From Acidobacteriota bacterium (GTDB lineage Bacteria > Acidobacteriota > Terriglobia > Terriglobales > Acidobacteriaceae), in the NCBI GenBank assembly GCA_021846065.1, contig JAJZCP010000089.1, forward strand, positions 1-6,692: a DNA stretch of 6,692 bases, given 5' to 3'. Shown in pieces: positions 1-6,692 of the stretch (positions are counted from its first letter, which is position 1; each line of letters opens with the position of its first letter). The notes beneath the pieces were generated by a model. It was not told where the DNA came from and ran no database searches. It saw nothing but the letters and a program-made list of their open reading frames with translations. The position numbers and the translations under genes were made by a program.

Positions 1-2195
1 GGCTGAATGAGATTCCCCTGCCCGACGATCAGCTCTCCGCCATCGAGGAAGAGCTGCTGGCCGAGATCACCGCGCTTTGGCAGACCGATGAAGTCCGCAG
101 CGATCGTCCCGCAGTTCAGGACGAGGTGAAGCTGGGTCTTGACTACTATGAGGTGGCCATCTTCCAGACCATTCCTCTGCTGTTTGAAGAGATCGCGGCA
201 GCGTTTCAGCAGGAATACGGCCTCTCGATTGAGCCGGGCGACCTGCCGCAGGTGGTCCGCTTTGGCTCCTGGATCGGCGGTGATCGCGACGGCAACCCCA
301 ATGTGACGCCAGAGGTGACGCGACGCGCCATCAGCATGGCGCGGGAAAAACTGCTGGAACATTACCGGTCGCGCGTGCAGCTTGTCGTCGATCTGCTGAC
401 CCCGTCGGACCAGCGCATTGGAATAACACCGGCCCTGCAGCAGCGCCTCGATGAATACCAGGCGCAGATGGGATCTGCCGGCCGTGGCATGTCGCAACGC
501 TTTCAGCACGAGCTACACCGCCGCTTTGCGCTATGCATTGAGCTGCGGCTGCGGCGCCGCCCATCGGAACACGACGCAGCGTCACTGCCGCCTTATGACA
601 CCGCCGAGGAGCTTCTAGGGGACCTGCAATTACTCCGGCGCAGCCTGCAGGAGAATCGCAGCGAACGGCTGGCGCGCAGCCTGGTCGATCCGATTCTTCG
701 CGAAGTACGGACCTTCGGGCTGCATCTGCACACCCTGGACATTCGTCAGCACGCCCGGCAGCATGCCCGTGCCCTGGCGGCCATTGATGTCTCCCGCGAC
801 AAGGCGCCGCAAACCGGCGAGATGCTTCCGGCCGATCTGGCCGATGTCCTCGCGACCTTTCAGGAGGTGCAGCGGATTCAGCAGGAGGAGCCGCGCGAAA
901 CGCTCGCACAGTACGTCATCAGCGGCGCTGGTTCGGCAGAAGACATCTGGCGCGCGTTGCGGCTGGCGCACATGCACGGTGTCGCCTGCACGCGACGGGA
1001 TAGCCGCCCCGCCGTTCAGATTGTGCCGCTGTTTGAGTCAATTGAGGATTTGCGGCAAGCGCCGGCGGTCTGCCACGAAGTATGGACCACCGCGGAATAT
1101 CAGCCGCTGCTCGACTCCTGGGATCGCCGGCAGGAGGTCATGCTGGGCTACTCCGACTCCAATAAAGACGGCGGCATGTTGACCAGCACATGGGAGCTCT
1201 ACAAGGCACATCGTGCGCTGCACGCGACGGCACAAAGCTGCGGCGTGAAGCTGCGCCTCTTCCATGGACGCGGGGGAACCGTCGGCCGCGGCGGCGCGCC
1301 CACGCATCGCGCGATCTACGCGCAGCCGTTCGATGCCTTCGGCGGTGAGATTCGAATCACCGAGCAAGGCGAAGTGCTGCACTGGAAGTATTCCGATACC
1401 GTGTTGGCGGAATGGAACCTGGAACTGATGGTTGCAGCGTCCCTCGATGCGTTGGCGCGTCCCGAGGCTCTGCGCCCCGGCGGCCATCGCACCGGCAAGA
1501 TGGAGCCGGGCTGGGAGGCTTTGTGCGAGGAGCTGTCGGCGTCGGCCTATGGCTTCTACCGCCAGAACATTCCGGAAGATCCGGACCTGTTGCGATATTT
1601 TGCTGAAGCGACACCTGTGAATGAACTGGAGCTGGCGCGCATCGGCTCCCGGCCTGTGCGGCGCAAGTCGTCCGCAGCCTTTACAGATCTGCGCGCCATT
1701 CCGTGGGTCTTTGGCTGGATGCAGAGCCGCCACGGCGTTCCGGGCTGGTTTGGCGTGGGTCACGCGCTGCAGCAAGCCATTGCGAAAGGCAAGACTGACC
1801 TGCTCCGCGGCATGATGCGTGAGTTCCCCTGGTTTATTGATCTCATCCGCAACGTGGAATTATCGCTGGCCAAGGCCGACTTCGAGATCGCCGAACGCTA
1901 TTCCCTGCTGGTTGAGGATCGCGCATTACGAACGGCGATCTTTGACCGGCTGTTGGCGGAGTACGAGCGCACGCGTGCGGCCGTGCTGACGGTGACAGGC
2001 CAGGAGGAGCTGCTGGCGACCAACCCAGTTCTCGCCCGATCGATCCGCCTGCGCAACCCGTATGTGGATCCGATGAGTCTTATTCAGATTGGACTGATTC
2101 GGCGCAAGCGGGCAGGAGACACCAGCCCCCGCTTGCAACGGGCAATCGCCGCCACCATCAACGGCATATCGGCGGGGCTGCGGAATACTGGATAG
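1..2195 (+). CDS. ppc: Phosphoenolpyruvate carboxylase, 5'-truncated by the window edge
   Basis: Cytoplasmic anaplerotic enzyme that carboxylates phosphoenolpyruvate with bicarbonate to oxaloacetate and phosphate, refilling the TCA cycle. The frame is already open at the left edge (first whole codon at position 3) and gives 730 residues to a TAG stop. The GTG at 126 is an internal valine, because PEPC-like sequence (ALWQTDEVR) precedes it. Counting from position 3, visible motifs are GGDRDGNPNVT from 92, GYSDSNKDGG (Lys388), FHGRGGTVGRGG (His421, Arg423, Arg429), LRAIPW (Arg564) and the terminal RNTG. In the central region the numbering is offset by 158 from Escherichia coli PEPC, matching its Lys546, His579, Arg581 and Arg587. 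About 160 N-terminal residues are therefore missing, including the region of catalytic His138. The residues that bind the inhibitor aspartate in the E. coli enzyme (Lys773, Arg832, Arg587, Asn881) have counterparts in AKAD (Lys624), LRNPY (Arg684), Arg429 and Asn728. Aspartate feedback inhibition is thus plausible but inferred. No frameshift is seen. Confidence 0.97.
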   Translation, partial: LNEIPLPDDQLSAIEEELLAEITALWQTDEVRSDRPAVQDEVKLGLDYYEVAIFQTIPLLFEEIAAAFQQEYGLSIEPGDLPQVVRFGSWIGGDRDGNPNVTPEVTRRAISMAREKLLEHYRSRVQLVVDLLTPSDQRIGITPALQQRLDEYQAQMGSAGRGMSQRFQHELHRRFALCIELRLRRRPSEHDAASLPPYDTAEELLGDLQLLRRSLQENRSERLARSLVDPILREVRTFGLHLHTLDIRQHARQHARALAAIDVSRDKAPQTGEMLPADLADVLATFQEVQRIQQEEPRETLAQYVISGAGSAEDIWRALRLAHMHGVACTRRDSRPAVQIVPLFESIEDLRQAPAVCHEVWTTAEYQPLLDSWDRRQEVMLGYSDSNKDGGMLTSTWELYKAHRALHATAQSCGVKLRLFHGRGGTVGRGGAPTHRAIYAQPFDAFGGEIRITEQGEVLHWKYSDTVLAEWNLELMVAASLDALARPEALRPGGHRTGKMEPGWEALCEELSASAYGFYRQNIPEDPDLLRYFAEATPVNELELARIGSRPVRRKSSAAFTDLRAIPWVFGWMQSRHGVPGWFGVGHALQQAIAKGKTDLLRGMMREFPWFIDLIRNVELSLAKADFEIAERYSLLVEDRALRTAIFDRLLAEYERTRAAVLTVTGQEELLATNPVLARSIRLRNPYVDPMSLIQIGLIRRKRAGDTSPRLQRAIAATINGISAGLRNTG

Positions 2196-2228
2196 AACCC
2201 GCAGGATTGGCGCCCAGAAGGCGACAAA

Positions 2229-2265
2229 GCCGGGGGACTTCAGAAATTCTTCAGATTGCCCCGGC
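2229..2265 (+). terminator. Possible ppc terminator hairpin (no U-tract)
   Basis: Thirty-four bases after the ppc stop, GCCGGGG (2229-2235) can pair perfectly with CCCCGGC (2259-2265) around a 23-base loop. A smaller CGCC/GGCG stem with a five-base loop lies just before it (2211-2223). The position fits the end of ppc transcription. However, no T-run follows the stem (the next bases are accataaatg) and the loop is long, so this is not a canonical intrinsic terminator. It may be a weak one, may stabilise the mRNA 3' end, or may be chance in GC-rich DNA. Confidence 0.3.
2238..2255 (+). promoter_or_regulatory. 7-base direct repeat with 11-base period upstream of the efflux operon
   Basis: CTTCAGA occurs at 2238-2244 and again, identically, at 2249-2255, separated by AATT. 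The repeat unit of 7 plus a 4-base spacer places both copies on the same face of the helix. This is the architecture bound by dimers of OmpR/PhoB-family response regulators. The repeat lies about 100 bases upstream of the channel gene start, in the only gap where an operon promoter could sit within the window. I could not identify convincing -35/-10 hexamers next to it; CATAAA at 2268 is the nearest -10-like string and has no good -35 partner. Regulatory function is inference. The repeat also falls inside the loop of the GC hairpin. Confidence 0.3.
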
Positions 2266-2342
2266 ACCATAAATGAGGGTGCTGCTCCAGCCAGATCATC
2301 GGTCCAATAGCGCTGGGCCGTCCGCAGCTCGGGCGCGCCCAC

Positions 2343-2347
2343 AGGAG
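2343..2347 (+). promoter_or_regulatory. Shine-Dalgarno site that sets a TTG start for the TolC-like gene
   Basis: AGGAG lies eight bases before the TTG at 2356. In this frame the nearest upstream stop is TAG at 2308-2310, and no ATG, GTG or other TTG lies between it and 2356. The site therefore fixes TTG as the start, and that start gives a complete signal peptide. Confidence 0.7.
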
Positions 2348-2355
2348 CATCCGAT

Positions 2356-3789
2356 TTGTCCTCCAGACGAACAGAGGGCGCCCGTCGCCAACTCTTTATC
2401 AGCCGCCTTGCAGTCGTCATCGGGCTGGCTGTGCCCCTGCTTGCGAACGCGCAGACGCAGTCGACGGCTCCGAACGACGCCTCCCCGTCACAGCCGGTGA
2501 CATCGGCAAGTTTGCAGGCGCCCCACGCTTCGACGCCGCCCGTGTCCATAACACTGGCGGAGGCGCAGCAGCGTGCGTTGAAGATCGAACCCTCTCTGCT
2601 GGCCGCCAAGGCTGCCTATCAATCCTCCCGCGCCGACCGGACGATCGCGCGGTCGGCGCTGCTGCCGCAGCTCTCGCTCATCAACTCCTATCTCTTCACG
2701 GAGTCGAACGGCACCAACAGCGGCGCGACTCTTCCGGGGGAACGCGGCCAGGTTTTTATCGCCAACAACGCGGTGCACGAGTACGTCAATCAGTTTCAGG
2801 CGACCGAGACCGTTGGGCTGGCACAGTTGGCACACTTTCAGGCGACGCATGCCTTGCAGGCGCAGGCGGAAGCGGAGAAGGACATTGCCGAACGCGGCCT
2901 GTATGCGACGGTCACGCAGTTTTACTACAGCGTCGAAGCCGCAGAGGCCAAGCTGAAGGCAGCGCGGGATGCCGAGCAGGAAGCGCAACGCTTCGTCGAC
3001 CTTACCCAGAAGCTGGAGCAGGGTGGAGAGGTGGCGCACGCCGATGTGCTGAAGGCCAAACTGCAACTGGAGCAACGCCAGCGCGACCGCGGCGATGCGG
3101 CACTGGCAGCGCTGGAGGCCCACGAAGCACTCGGCGTGCTGCTCTTTCCTGATCCCGCGACGCCCTATACGCTGACGGATCCACTGCGCGCCATGATCAC
3201 CCTTCCTGACGAGAAGGAGATCGAAAAGCTGGCGAACTTCAAAAATCCTGAACTGCAAAGCGCTACTGCGGGCGTGCGGGCGGCGAACTCTGAGGTGTTG
3301 TCGGCCAGGGCCGGATATCTGCCTTCTCTGACGCTGGCTTACAACTACGGTATCGATGCGCCGCAATTCGCGCGCTATGGAAATTCCGGTGAACGCTTCC
3401 TCGGCTATTCCGCGGAGGCCGGGCTGAATGTTCCTGTCTGGGATTGGTTCGCGACGCATGCCAAGGTGAAGCAGTCGGAGATTCGGCGGGATCTGGCAAA
3501 AAAGACGTTGACGCTGGCGGAGCGCAACCTGATTGCCAAAATCGATGCCACCTCCAACGAACTCAAGACCGCAGCGGCTGCCTTCGAATCGCTGAATAAA
3601 AGCGTGGACCAGGCGAAAGAGAGCCTCCACCTGAGCACGCTGCGCTACCAGGCCGGCGAGGCCACGATCATCGAGGTGGTTGACGCACAAAATACTTACC
3701 TCACCACCGAGACAGCCGATGCTGACGCCGCGGTGCGCTATCACGTGGCGCGCGCCAACCTGGAACGCCTGACCGGAAAACTTCCTTAG
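2356..3789 (+). CDS. TolC-family outer-membrane efflux channel
   Basis: Outer-membrane component of a tripartite efflux pump: a trimeric beta-barrel in the outer membrane continued by a long alpha-helical tunnel into the periplasm. The 477-residue product has a Sec signal peptide: an Arg-rich n-region, a hydrophobic core at about residues 18-29 (LAVVIGLAVPLL) and an ANA cleavage site after Ala32. There is no lipobox cysteine, so it is TolC-like rather than a NodT/OprM-type lipoprotein. Two outer-membrane efflux repeats follow, about residues 65-270 (opening ITLAEAQQRAL, typical of the family) and 290-475 (ending with the conserved-type LRYQAGEATIIEVVDAQ stretch). Both are rich in Ala, Gln, Glu and Leu, as expected of coiled coils. 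Length is normal for the family. The start is TTG, chosen from the AGGAG at 2343 and the signal peptide; it is the only candidate that keeps a full n-region. First gene of the cassette, 21 bases ahead of the adaptor gene. Confidence 0.93.
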   Translation: MSSRRTEGARRQLFISRLAVVIGLAVPLLANAQTQSTAPNDASPSQPVTSASLQAPHASTPPVSITLAEAQQRALKIEPSLLAAKAAYQSSRADRTIARSALLPQLSLINSYLFTESNGTNSGATLPGERGQVFIANNAVHEYVNQFQATETVGLAQLAHFQATHALQAQAEAEKDIAERGLYATVTQFYYSVEAAEAKLKAARDAEQEAQRFVDLTQKLEQGGEVAHADVLKAKLQLEQRQRDRGDAALAALEAHEALGVLLFPDPATPYTLTDPLRAMITLPDEKEIEKLANFKNPELQSATAGVRAANSEVLSARAGYLPSLTLAYNYGIDAPQFARYGNSGERFLGYSAEAGLNVPVWDWFATHAKVKQSEIRRDLAKKTLTLAERNLIAKIDATSNELKTAAAAFESLNKSVDQAKESLHLSTLRYQAGEATIIEVVDAQNTYLTTETADADAAVRYHVARANLERLTGKLP

Positions 3790-3795
3790 AGACGC

Positions 3796-3801
3796 AAGGG
3801 A
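3796..3801 (+). promoter_or_regulatory. Ribosome binding site of the adaptor gene
   Basis: AAGGGA lies nine bases before the ATG at 3811, in the 21-base gap after the channel stop codon. It supports the ATG over the internal GTG near codon 23, which would give a shorter but still lipobox-containing signal peptide. Confidence 0.6.
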
Positions 3802-3810
3802 CGCCAGACC

Positions 3811-5133
3811 ATGGAAACAACATTCGCAATTACACGGCTCAGGAGTGCTCACAGGCGTCACCGCCGGCGCCTCGCCGTGCCTTTCGCTTCTGTTCTCTGC
3901 GCAGCCGCACTGCTGGCGGGCTGCGGCGGCAAGACCCACCCGCCGGAGACCGCTGTTCCCGTGCAGGCTGTCACCGCGGAGCTTGGCAATATTCCGGTTG
4001 TCGCCACGGGAGAGGCCGTTCTGATGCCACTGCATGAGGCGGTGCTGGCGTCCAAGATCAGCGCACCCGTTGAAAAGTTTTACGTGCAGCGCGGCGACAG
4101 GGTGCACCGCGGTCAACTTCTGGCTGTGCTGGAAAATCAGGATCTATCCGGCGCGGCGCTCGGCAGCCAGGGTCAATATCAACAGGCCAGGGCGCAGTAC
4201 CTGACGGCAACGCAATCCACCATTCCGCAGGAGATGAAGAAGGCGCAGCGTGACCTGGCCCAGGCTAAAGATGAGTTGAACCTTAAAAAAGGAATCTACG
4301 ATAGCCAGGAAAAACTTTACAAGGAGGGGGCGCTGCCCCGCCGCATGGCGGATGAGAGCAAAGTGGCCTATGAACAGGCGCAAACCCAGTACGCCATTCT
4401 GAAGCGCTCCTACGCTGCCCTGCAAAAGGTGAACGAGCACGCGCAATTGCAGGCTGCGGAGGGACAGCTGCGCCAAGCAAAAGGAAATTATCAGAAAGCC
4501 GCCGCTACGCTCGCCTACTCTGAGATCCGCAGTCCCATCAATGGCTATGTGACGTCCCGCCCCCTGTATGAAGGCGAGATGGCGAATGCGGGTTCTCCCA
4601 TTCTGACCGTCATGAACACCTCCGTGCTGATCGCGCGCGCTCACCTGCCGCAATCACTGGTACAGGGGATGAAGGTCGGAGCTCCCGCGAAGGTGATGGT
4701 GCCCGGCATGCCCGCGCCCGTGGAGGGGACGGTATCTCTCATCAGTCCGGCGCTCGATCCTGGCTCGACCACGGTTGAAGTCTGGGTGAAGGTCGAAAAC
4801 AAGGATGGAGAACTGAAGCCGGGCACCGCCGTGCAGGTGGCGATTACGGCGCGCACGCTGAAGAATGTTTTGCTGGTACCTTCCGCCGCCATTGTTGAAG
4901 ATGCCGGGAATACGCGGCATGTGATGGTGATCGGGCCCGACAGCATCGCGCATCCGCGCACTGTCACCATCGGCGCTCAGTCGAATCAGCAGACACAGAT
5001 TCTGAGTGGGCTCAAGGCCGGCGACGAAGTAGTAACAGTCGGCGCCTACGCCATGGACGACGGCACCCGGGTGAAGGTGGTCCCGCCCGGGACAACAACA
5101 ACTGTGACAGAAACGGCGGGAGGCGGCCTTTGA
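3811..5133 (+). CDS. RND efflux periplasmic adaptor (membrane fusion) lipoprotein
   Basis: HlyD/AcrA-type adaptor that joins the inner-membrane permease to the outer-membrane channel. The 440-residue product begins with a basic n-region (RSAHRRHRRR, residues 11-20) and a hydrophobic stretch ending in the lipobox LLAGC with Cys38. It is thus predicted to be lipid-anchored, with Gly rather than Asp after the Cys, so no simple inner-membrane retention signal is seen. Domains in order: first half of the lipoyl domain at about 78-110 (SKISAPVEKFYVQRGDRV), alpha-helical hairpin rich in Gln, Lys and Ala at about 113-235, second lipoyl half at 236-268 (YSEIRSPINGYV), beta-barrel at about 270-350, and membrane-proximal domain at about 350-430 (VPSAAIVED, then LKAGDEVVTVG). 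No His/Met-rich metal-binding segment is visible, unlike some CusB/CzcB-type adaptors. It overlaps the permease start by four bases, so the two are probably translationally coupled. The Thr/Gly-rich tail after residue 426 looks unstructured. Confidence 0.94.
   Translation: METTFAITRLRSAHRRHRRRLAVPFASVLCAAALLAGCGGKTHPPETAVPVQAVTAELGNIPVVATGEAVLMPLHEAVLASKISAPVEKFYVQRGDRVHRGQLLAVLENQDLSGAALGSQGQYQQARAQYLTATQSTIPQEMKKAQRDLAQAKDELNLKKGIYDSQEKLYKEGALPRRMADESKVAYEQAQTQYAILKRSYAALQKVNEHAQLQAAEGQLRQAKGNYQKAAATLAYSEIRSPINGYVTSRPLYEGEMANAGSPILTVMNTSVLIARAHLPQSLVQGMKVGAPAKVMVPGMPAPVEGTVSLISPALDPGSTTVEVWVKVENKDGELKPGTAVQVAITARTLKNVLLVPSAAIVEDAGNTRHVMVIGPDSIAHPRTVTIGAQSNQQTQILSGLKAGDEVVTVGAYAMDDGTRVKVVPPGTTTTVTETAGGGL
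5118..5123 (+). promoter_or_regulatory. Shine-Dalgarno site for the permease, inside the adaptor gene
   Basis: GGGAGG ends six bases before TTG at 5130, whose last two bases are part of the adaptor stop codon TGA (TTGA overlap). This site and the overlap together decide the permease start. They imply that ribosomes finishing the adaptor reinitiate on the permease. Confidence 0.65.
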
Positions 5134-6692
5134 GTTCTTCCGCGTCAGGGCCCGCGCGCAAAGCCACCGAACAAGTCTTCTGGGTCGTCCGCCACACGCG
5201 CACCATCATCTTCTTCACTTTGATCGCCGCTGCCGCTGGCGTCTACATGGCCTTCCAGCTTCCGGTGGCCGTGTTTCCGCACACCAGCTTTCCTCGCGTG
5301 GTGATCGGCATTGATAACGGCGTAATGCCCGTGGAGCAAATGGAGGTGACCATCACGCGGCCGGTGGAGTCGGCCGTGAACCTGGTGCCCGGACTCATGA
5401 CGGTTCGATCGATCACCAGCCGCGGAGAAGCGGAGGTGGATCTTTTCTTCAACTGGAACGTTGACATGGTGACGACGCTCCAGATGGTCAACTCCGCCAT
5501 TGCCCAGGTGCGCCAGAATCTTCCCGCTACGGCAACCATATCAACCGCCCGGCTCGGCTTCGCGTCTTTTCCGATCCTTGGTTACAGCCTTACGTCTGAC
5601 ACGCTCGCGCCGACCGATCTTTGGGAGCTGGCGGAGTATCAGTTGAAGCCGCGCCTCAACCGGCTGCCCAGCGTCAGCACGGTGACTGTGCAAGGCGGCA
5701 AGGTGCCGGAGCTGCATGTTGTGCCGGATCCTGCAGCGCTGCTGGCCACCAAGACCACCGTTGGCGACCTGGTGAGCGCGATCGATCGCGCCAACGTGAT
5801 CGATTCTCCCGGCCTCTATCATGCGCATCATCAATTGATCCTGGGGCTGGTGGGGGCGCAGGTGCACTCTGCCGCCGAACTGGGAAACATTGTCATCAAG
5901 ACGACCGCAAGCGGAGTTCCCATCCACGTTTCCGATGTTGCAAAGATTCAGGATGGAAGCCTGCCGGTCTACACCATCGTGACAGCGAACGGAAAGCCGG
6001 CGGTCTTGCTGAATGTGAACCGGCAGATCGGCTCGGATGCGCTTGGCGTTGCGAATGAAGTGGCAAAGGAGGTCGCCTCGATCCGCAAGACGCTGCCAAC
6101 CGGCGTTCGCATTGAGCCCTTCTACGACCAGTCGAATCTGATCCGCGATTCCATTACCAGCGTCCGCGACGCCATTCTGCTGGGGCTGTTTCTGGCCTGT
6201 GTCATCCTTGTGTTCTTTCTGCGCGACTGGGGCTCCTCGGTGGTTGCCGGGCTGGTCATCCCTGTCACCCTGATGGTCACAATCGTCATTTTGAAGTTCA
6301 CCGGCGAAGGCTTCAACCTGATGACGCTGGGTGGGCTGGCGGCGGCCGTGGGCCTGATCATCGATGACGCGATCGTCGTAGTCGAAAACATCGTGATGCA
6401 CATTGACGCGGGCCAGAAGCGCGCGGCAGCGGTCCGCAGTGCGATTCACGAGCTGACCGTCCCACTCTTCTATTCCACACTTACGCCGATCGTGGTCTTT
6501 CTCCCGCTCATTGGCGTCACTGCGCTCACGGGCGTGTTTTTCCGAGCGCTTGCGCTGACCATGTCGGTCGCGCTCATCACGTCACTGACACTGGCGCTTA
6601 CCTGGACACCGGCGCTGAGCCTTCTCTTCATCCGCAAAAATGGACCGCGCAACATGAGCGGCAAAGCCTCTGCCGCCAAGTCTTCTGCATCA
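5130..6692 (+). CDS. RND efflux permease, HAE-type signature, 3'-truncated by the window edge
   Basis: Inner-membrane proton-driven transporter of the AcrB superfamily, the energy-coupling part of the pump. From the TTG at 5130 the frame stays open for 521 codons to the right edge, about half of the roughly 1,030-1,060 residues usual for the family. Seen in order: a cytoplasmic N-terminus; membrane helix 1 at about 26-44; the first periplasmic porter/docking half at about 45-345 (opening LPVAVFPHTSFPRV); helices 2 (349-365), 3 (371-389), 4 (396-418), 5 (446-466) and 6 (473-500); then the start of a Ser/Ala/Lys-rich cytoplasmic linker. Helix 4 carries GLIIDDAIVVVEN, with Asp412-Asp413 matching the AcrB proton-relay pair Asp407/Asp408. 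CzcA/CusA-type metal pumps lack this pair. The distal relay residues (AcrB Lys940 region) lie outside the window. Substrate is unknown. Translation of every codon showed no frameshift or internal stop. Confidence 0.94.
   Translation, partial: MSSSASGPARKATEQVFWVVRHTRTIIFFTLIAAAAGVYMAFQLPVAVFPHTSFPRVVIGIDNGVMPVEQMEVTITRPVESAVNLVPGLMTVRSITSRGEAEVDLFFNWNVDMVTTLQMVNSAIAQVRQNLPATATISTARLGFASFPILGYSLTSDTLAPTDLWELAEYQLKPRLNRLPSVSTVTVQGGKVPELHVVPDPAALLATKTTVGDLVSAIDRANVIDSPGLYHAHHQLILGLVGAQVHSAAELGNIVIKTTASGVPIHVSDVAKIQDGSLPVYTIVTANGKPAVLLNVNRQIGSDALGVANEVAKEVASIRKTLPTGVRIEPFYDQSNLIRDSITSVRDAILLGLFLACVILVFFLRDWGSSVVAGLVIPVTLMVTIVILKFTGEGFNLMTLGGLAAAVGLIIDDAIVVVENIVMHIDAGQKRAAAVRSAIHELTVPLFYSTLTPIVVFLPLIGVTALTGVFFRALALTMSVALITSLTLALTWTPALSLLFIRKNGPRNMSGKASAAKSSAS

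Larger units (their letters stand above)
2356..6692 (+). other. Tripartite RND efflux operon (channel-adaptor-permease)
   Basis: Three co-directional genes encode all three parts of an RND efflux machine. Spacing is tight: 21 bases between channel and adaptor, and a four-base overlap between adaptor and permease. No terminator-like hairpin is seen inside the cassette. The outer-membrane channel is encoded first, whereas in many proteobacterial cassettes it is last or located elsewhere. No regulator gene is visible on the upstream side, where ppc lies. Further operon members, if any, would be to the right of the window. Confidence 0.88.

Noticed and set aside
126..128. GTG that could be taken as the start of a 689-residue PEPC
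   Set aside because: PEPC-like residues continue in frame upstream to the window edge, and the family needs about 160 more N-terminal residues plus the His138 region. It is an internal valine codon.
2250..2274. Possible sigma-70 promoter using TTCAGA and CATAAA
   Set aside because: The spacing between the only -35-like and -10-like strings is about 12 or 23 bases, not near 17, and both match the consensus poorly.
2273..2500. 75-codon + strand open frame starting in the intergenic gap
   Set aside because: It overlaps the signal-peptide region of the TolC-like gene in another frame, has no clear ribosome site, and gives a low-complexity Arg/Ser/Pro-rich product.
2488..4116. 542-codon open frame on the minus strand across the channel and adaptor genes
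   Set aside because: Its product is Arg/Gln/His/Leu-rich with no recognisable domain, and it lies antisense to two well-supported genes whose GC-rich codon pattern creates open antisense frames. The same applies to the minus-strand frames at 1038-1775, 1926-2609 and 5541-6449.
5776..5791. Perfect 16-base palindrome GCGCGATCGATCGCGC
   Set aside because: It lies within the permease and encodes an ordinary porter-domain stretch (SAIDRAN). It is self-complementary with no loop, occurs once, and uses common GC-rich codons, so chance is the simplest explanation.
5130..6692. Assignment as a CzcA/CusA heavy-metal efflux permease
   Set aside because: Helix 4 has adjacent Asp412-Asp413 rather than the metal-pump pattern, and the adaptor has no evident metal-binding segment.

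Overview
The window is GC-rich (roughly 60% by eye) bacterial DNA from a Gram-negative organism, since it encodes a TolC-type outer-membrane channel and an envelope-spanning efflux pump. The style of the TolC and adaptor proteins, together with this type of phosphoenolpyruvate carboxylase (PEPC), reminds me most of Acidobacteriota (Terriglobia). That is an impression from protein sequence, not a demonstrated placement. All four genes lie on the + strand and are densely packed.

Layout. Positions 1-2195 hold the C-terminal four fifths of PEPC (ppc), whose start lies upstream of the window. A 160-base gap (2196-2355) holds a GC-rich hairpin that could be a terminator and, within its loop, a 7-base direct repeat with an 11-base period. 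Positions 2356-6692 hold a three-gene RND efflux cassette in the order outer-membrane channel (2356-3789), lipoprotein periplasmic adaptor (3811-5133), inner-membrane permease (5130 to beyond the right edge). The channel and adaptor genes are 21 bases apart. The adaptor and permease genes overlap by four bases (TTGA). The three are almost certainly one operon.

How the genes work together. The three pump proteins would form a tripartite machine: the permease uses the proton gradient to take up substrate, the lipid-anchored adaptor bridges the periplasm, and the TolC-like channel opens through the outer membrane. The permease has the paired aspartates in membrane helix 4 typical of drug/hydrophobe (HAE-type) pumps rather than the single-Asp pattern of CzcA-type metal pumps. 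Its substrate cannot be named from this sequence. PEPC is an anaplerotic enzyme with no evident functional link to the pump.

Two of the three pump genes appear to start with TTG. The permease has no stop in the window, so its reading frame is easily missed. I see no RNA gene, CRISPR array, insertion sequence or other mobile element. The region reads as ordinary chromosomal core plus a standard efflux operon; the most interesting non-coding signal is the direct repeat upstream of the operon.
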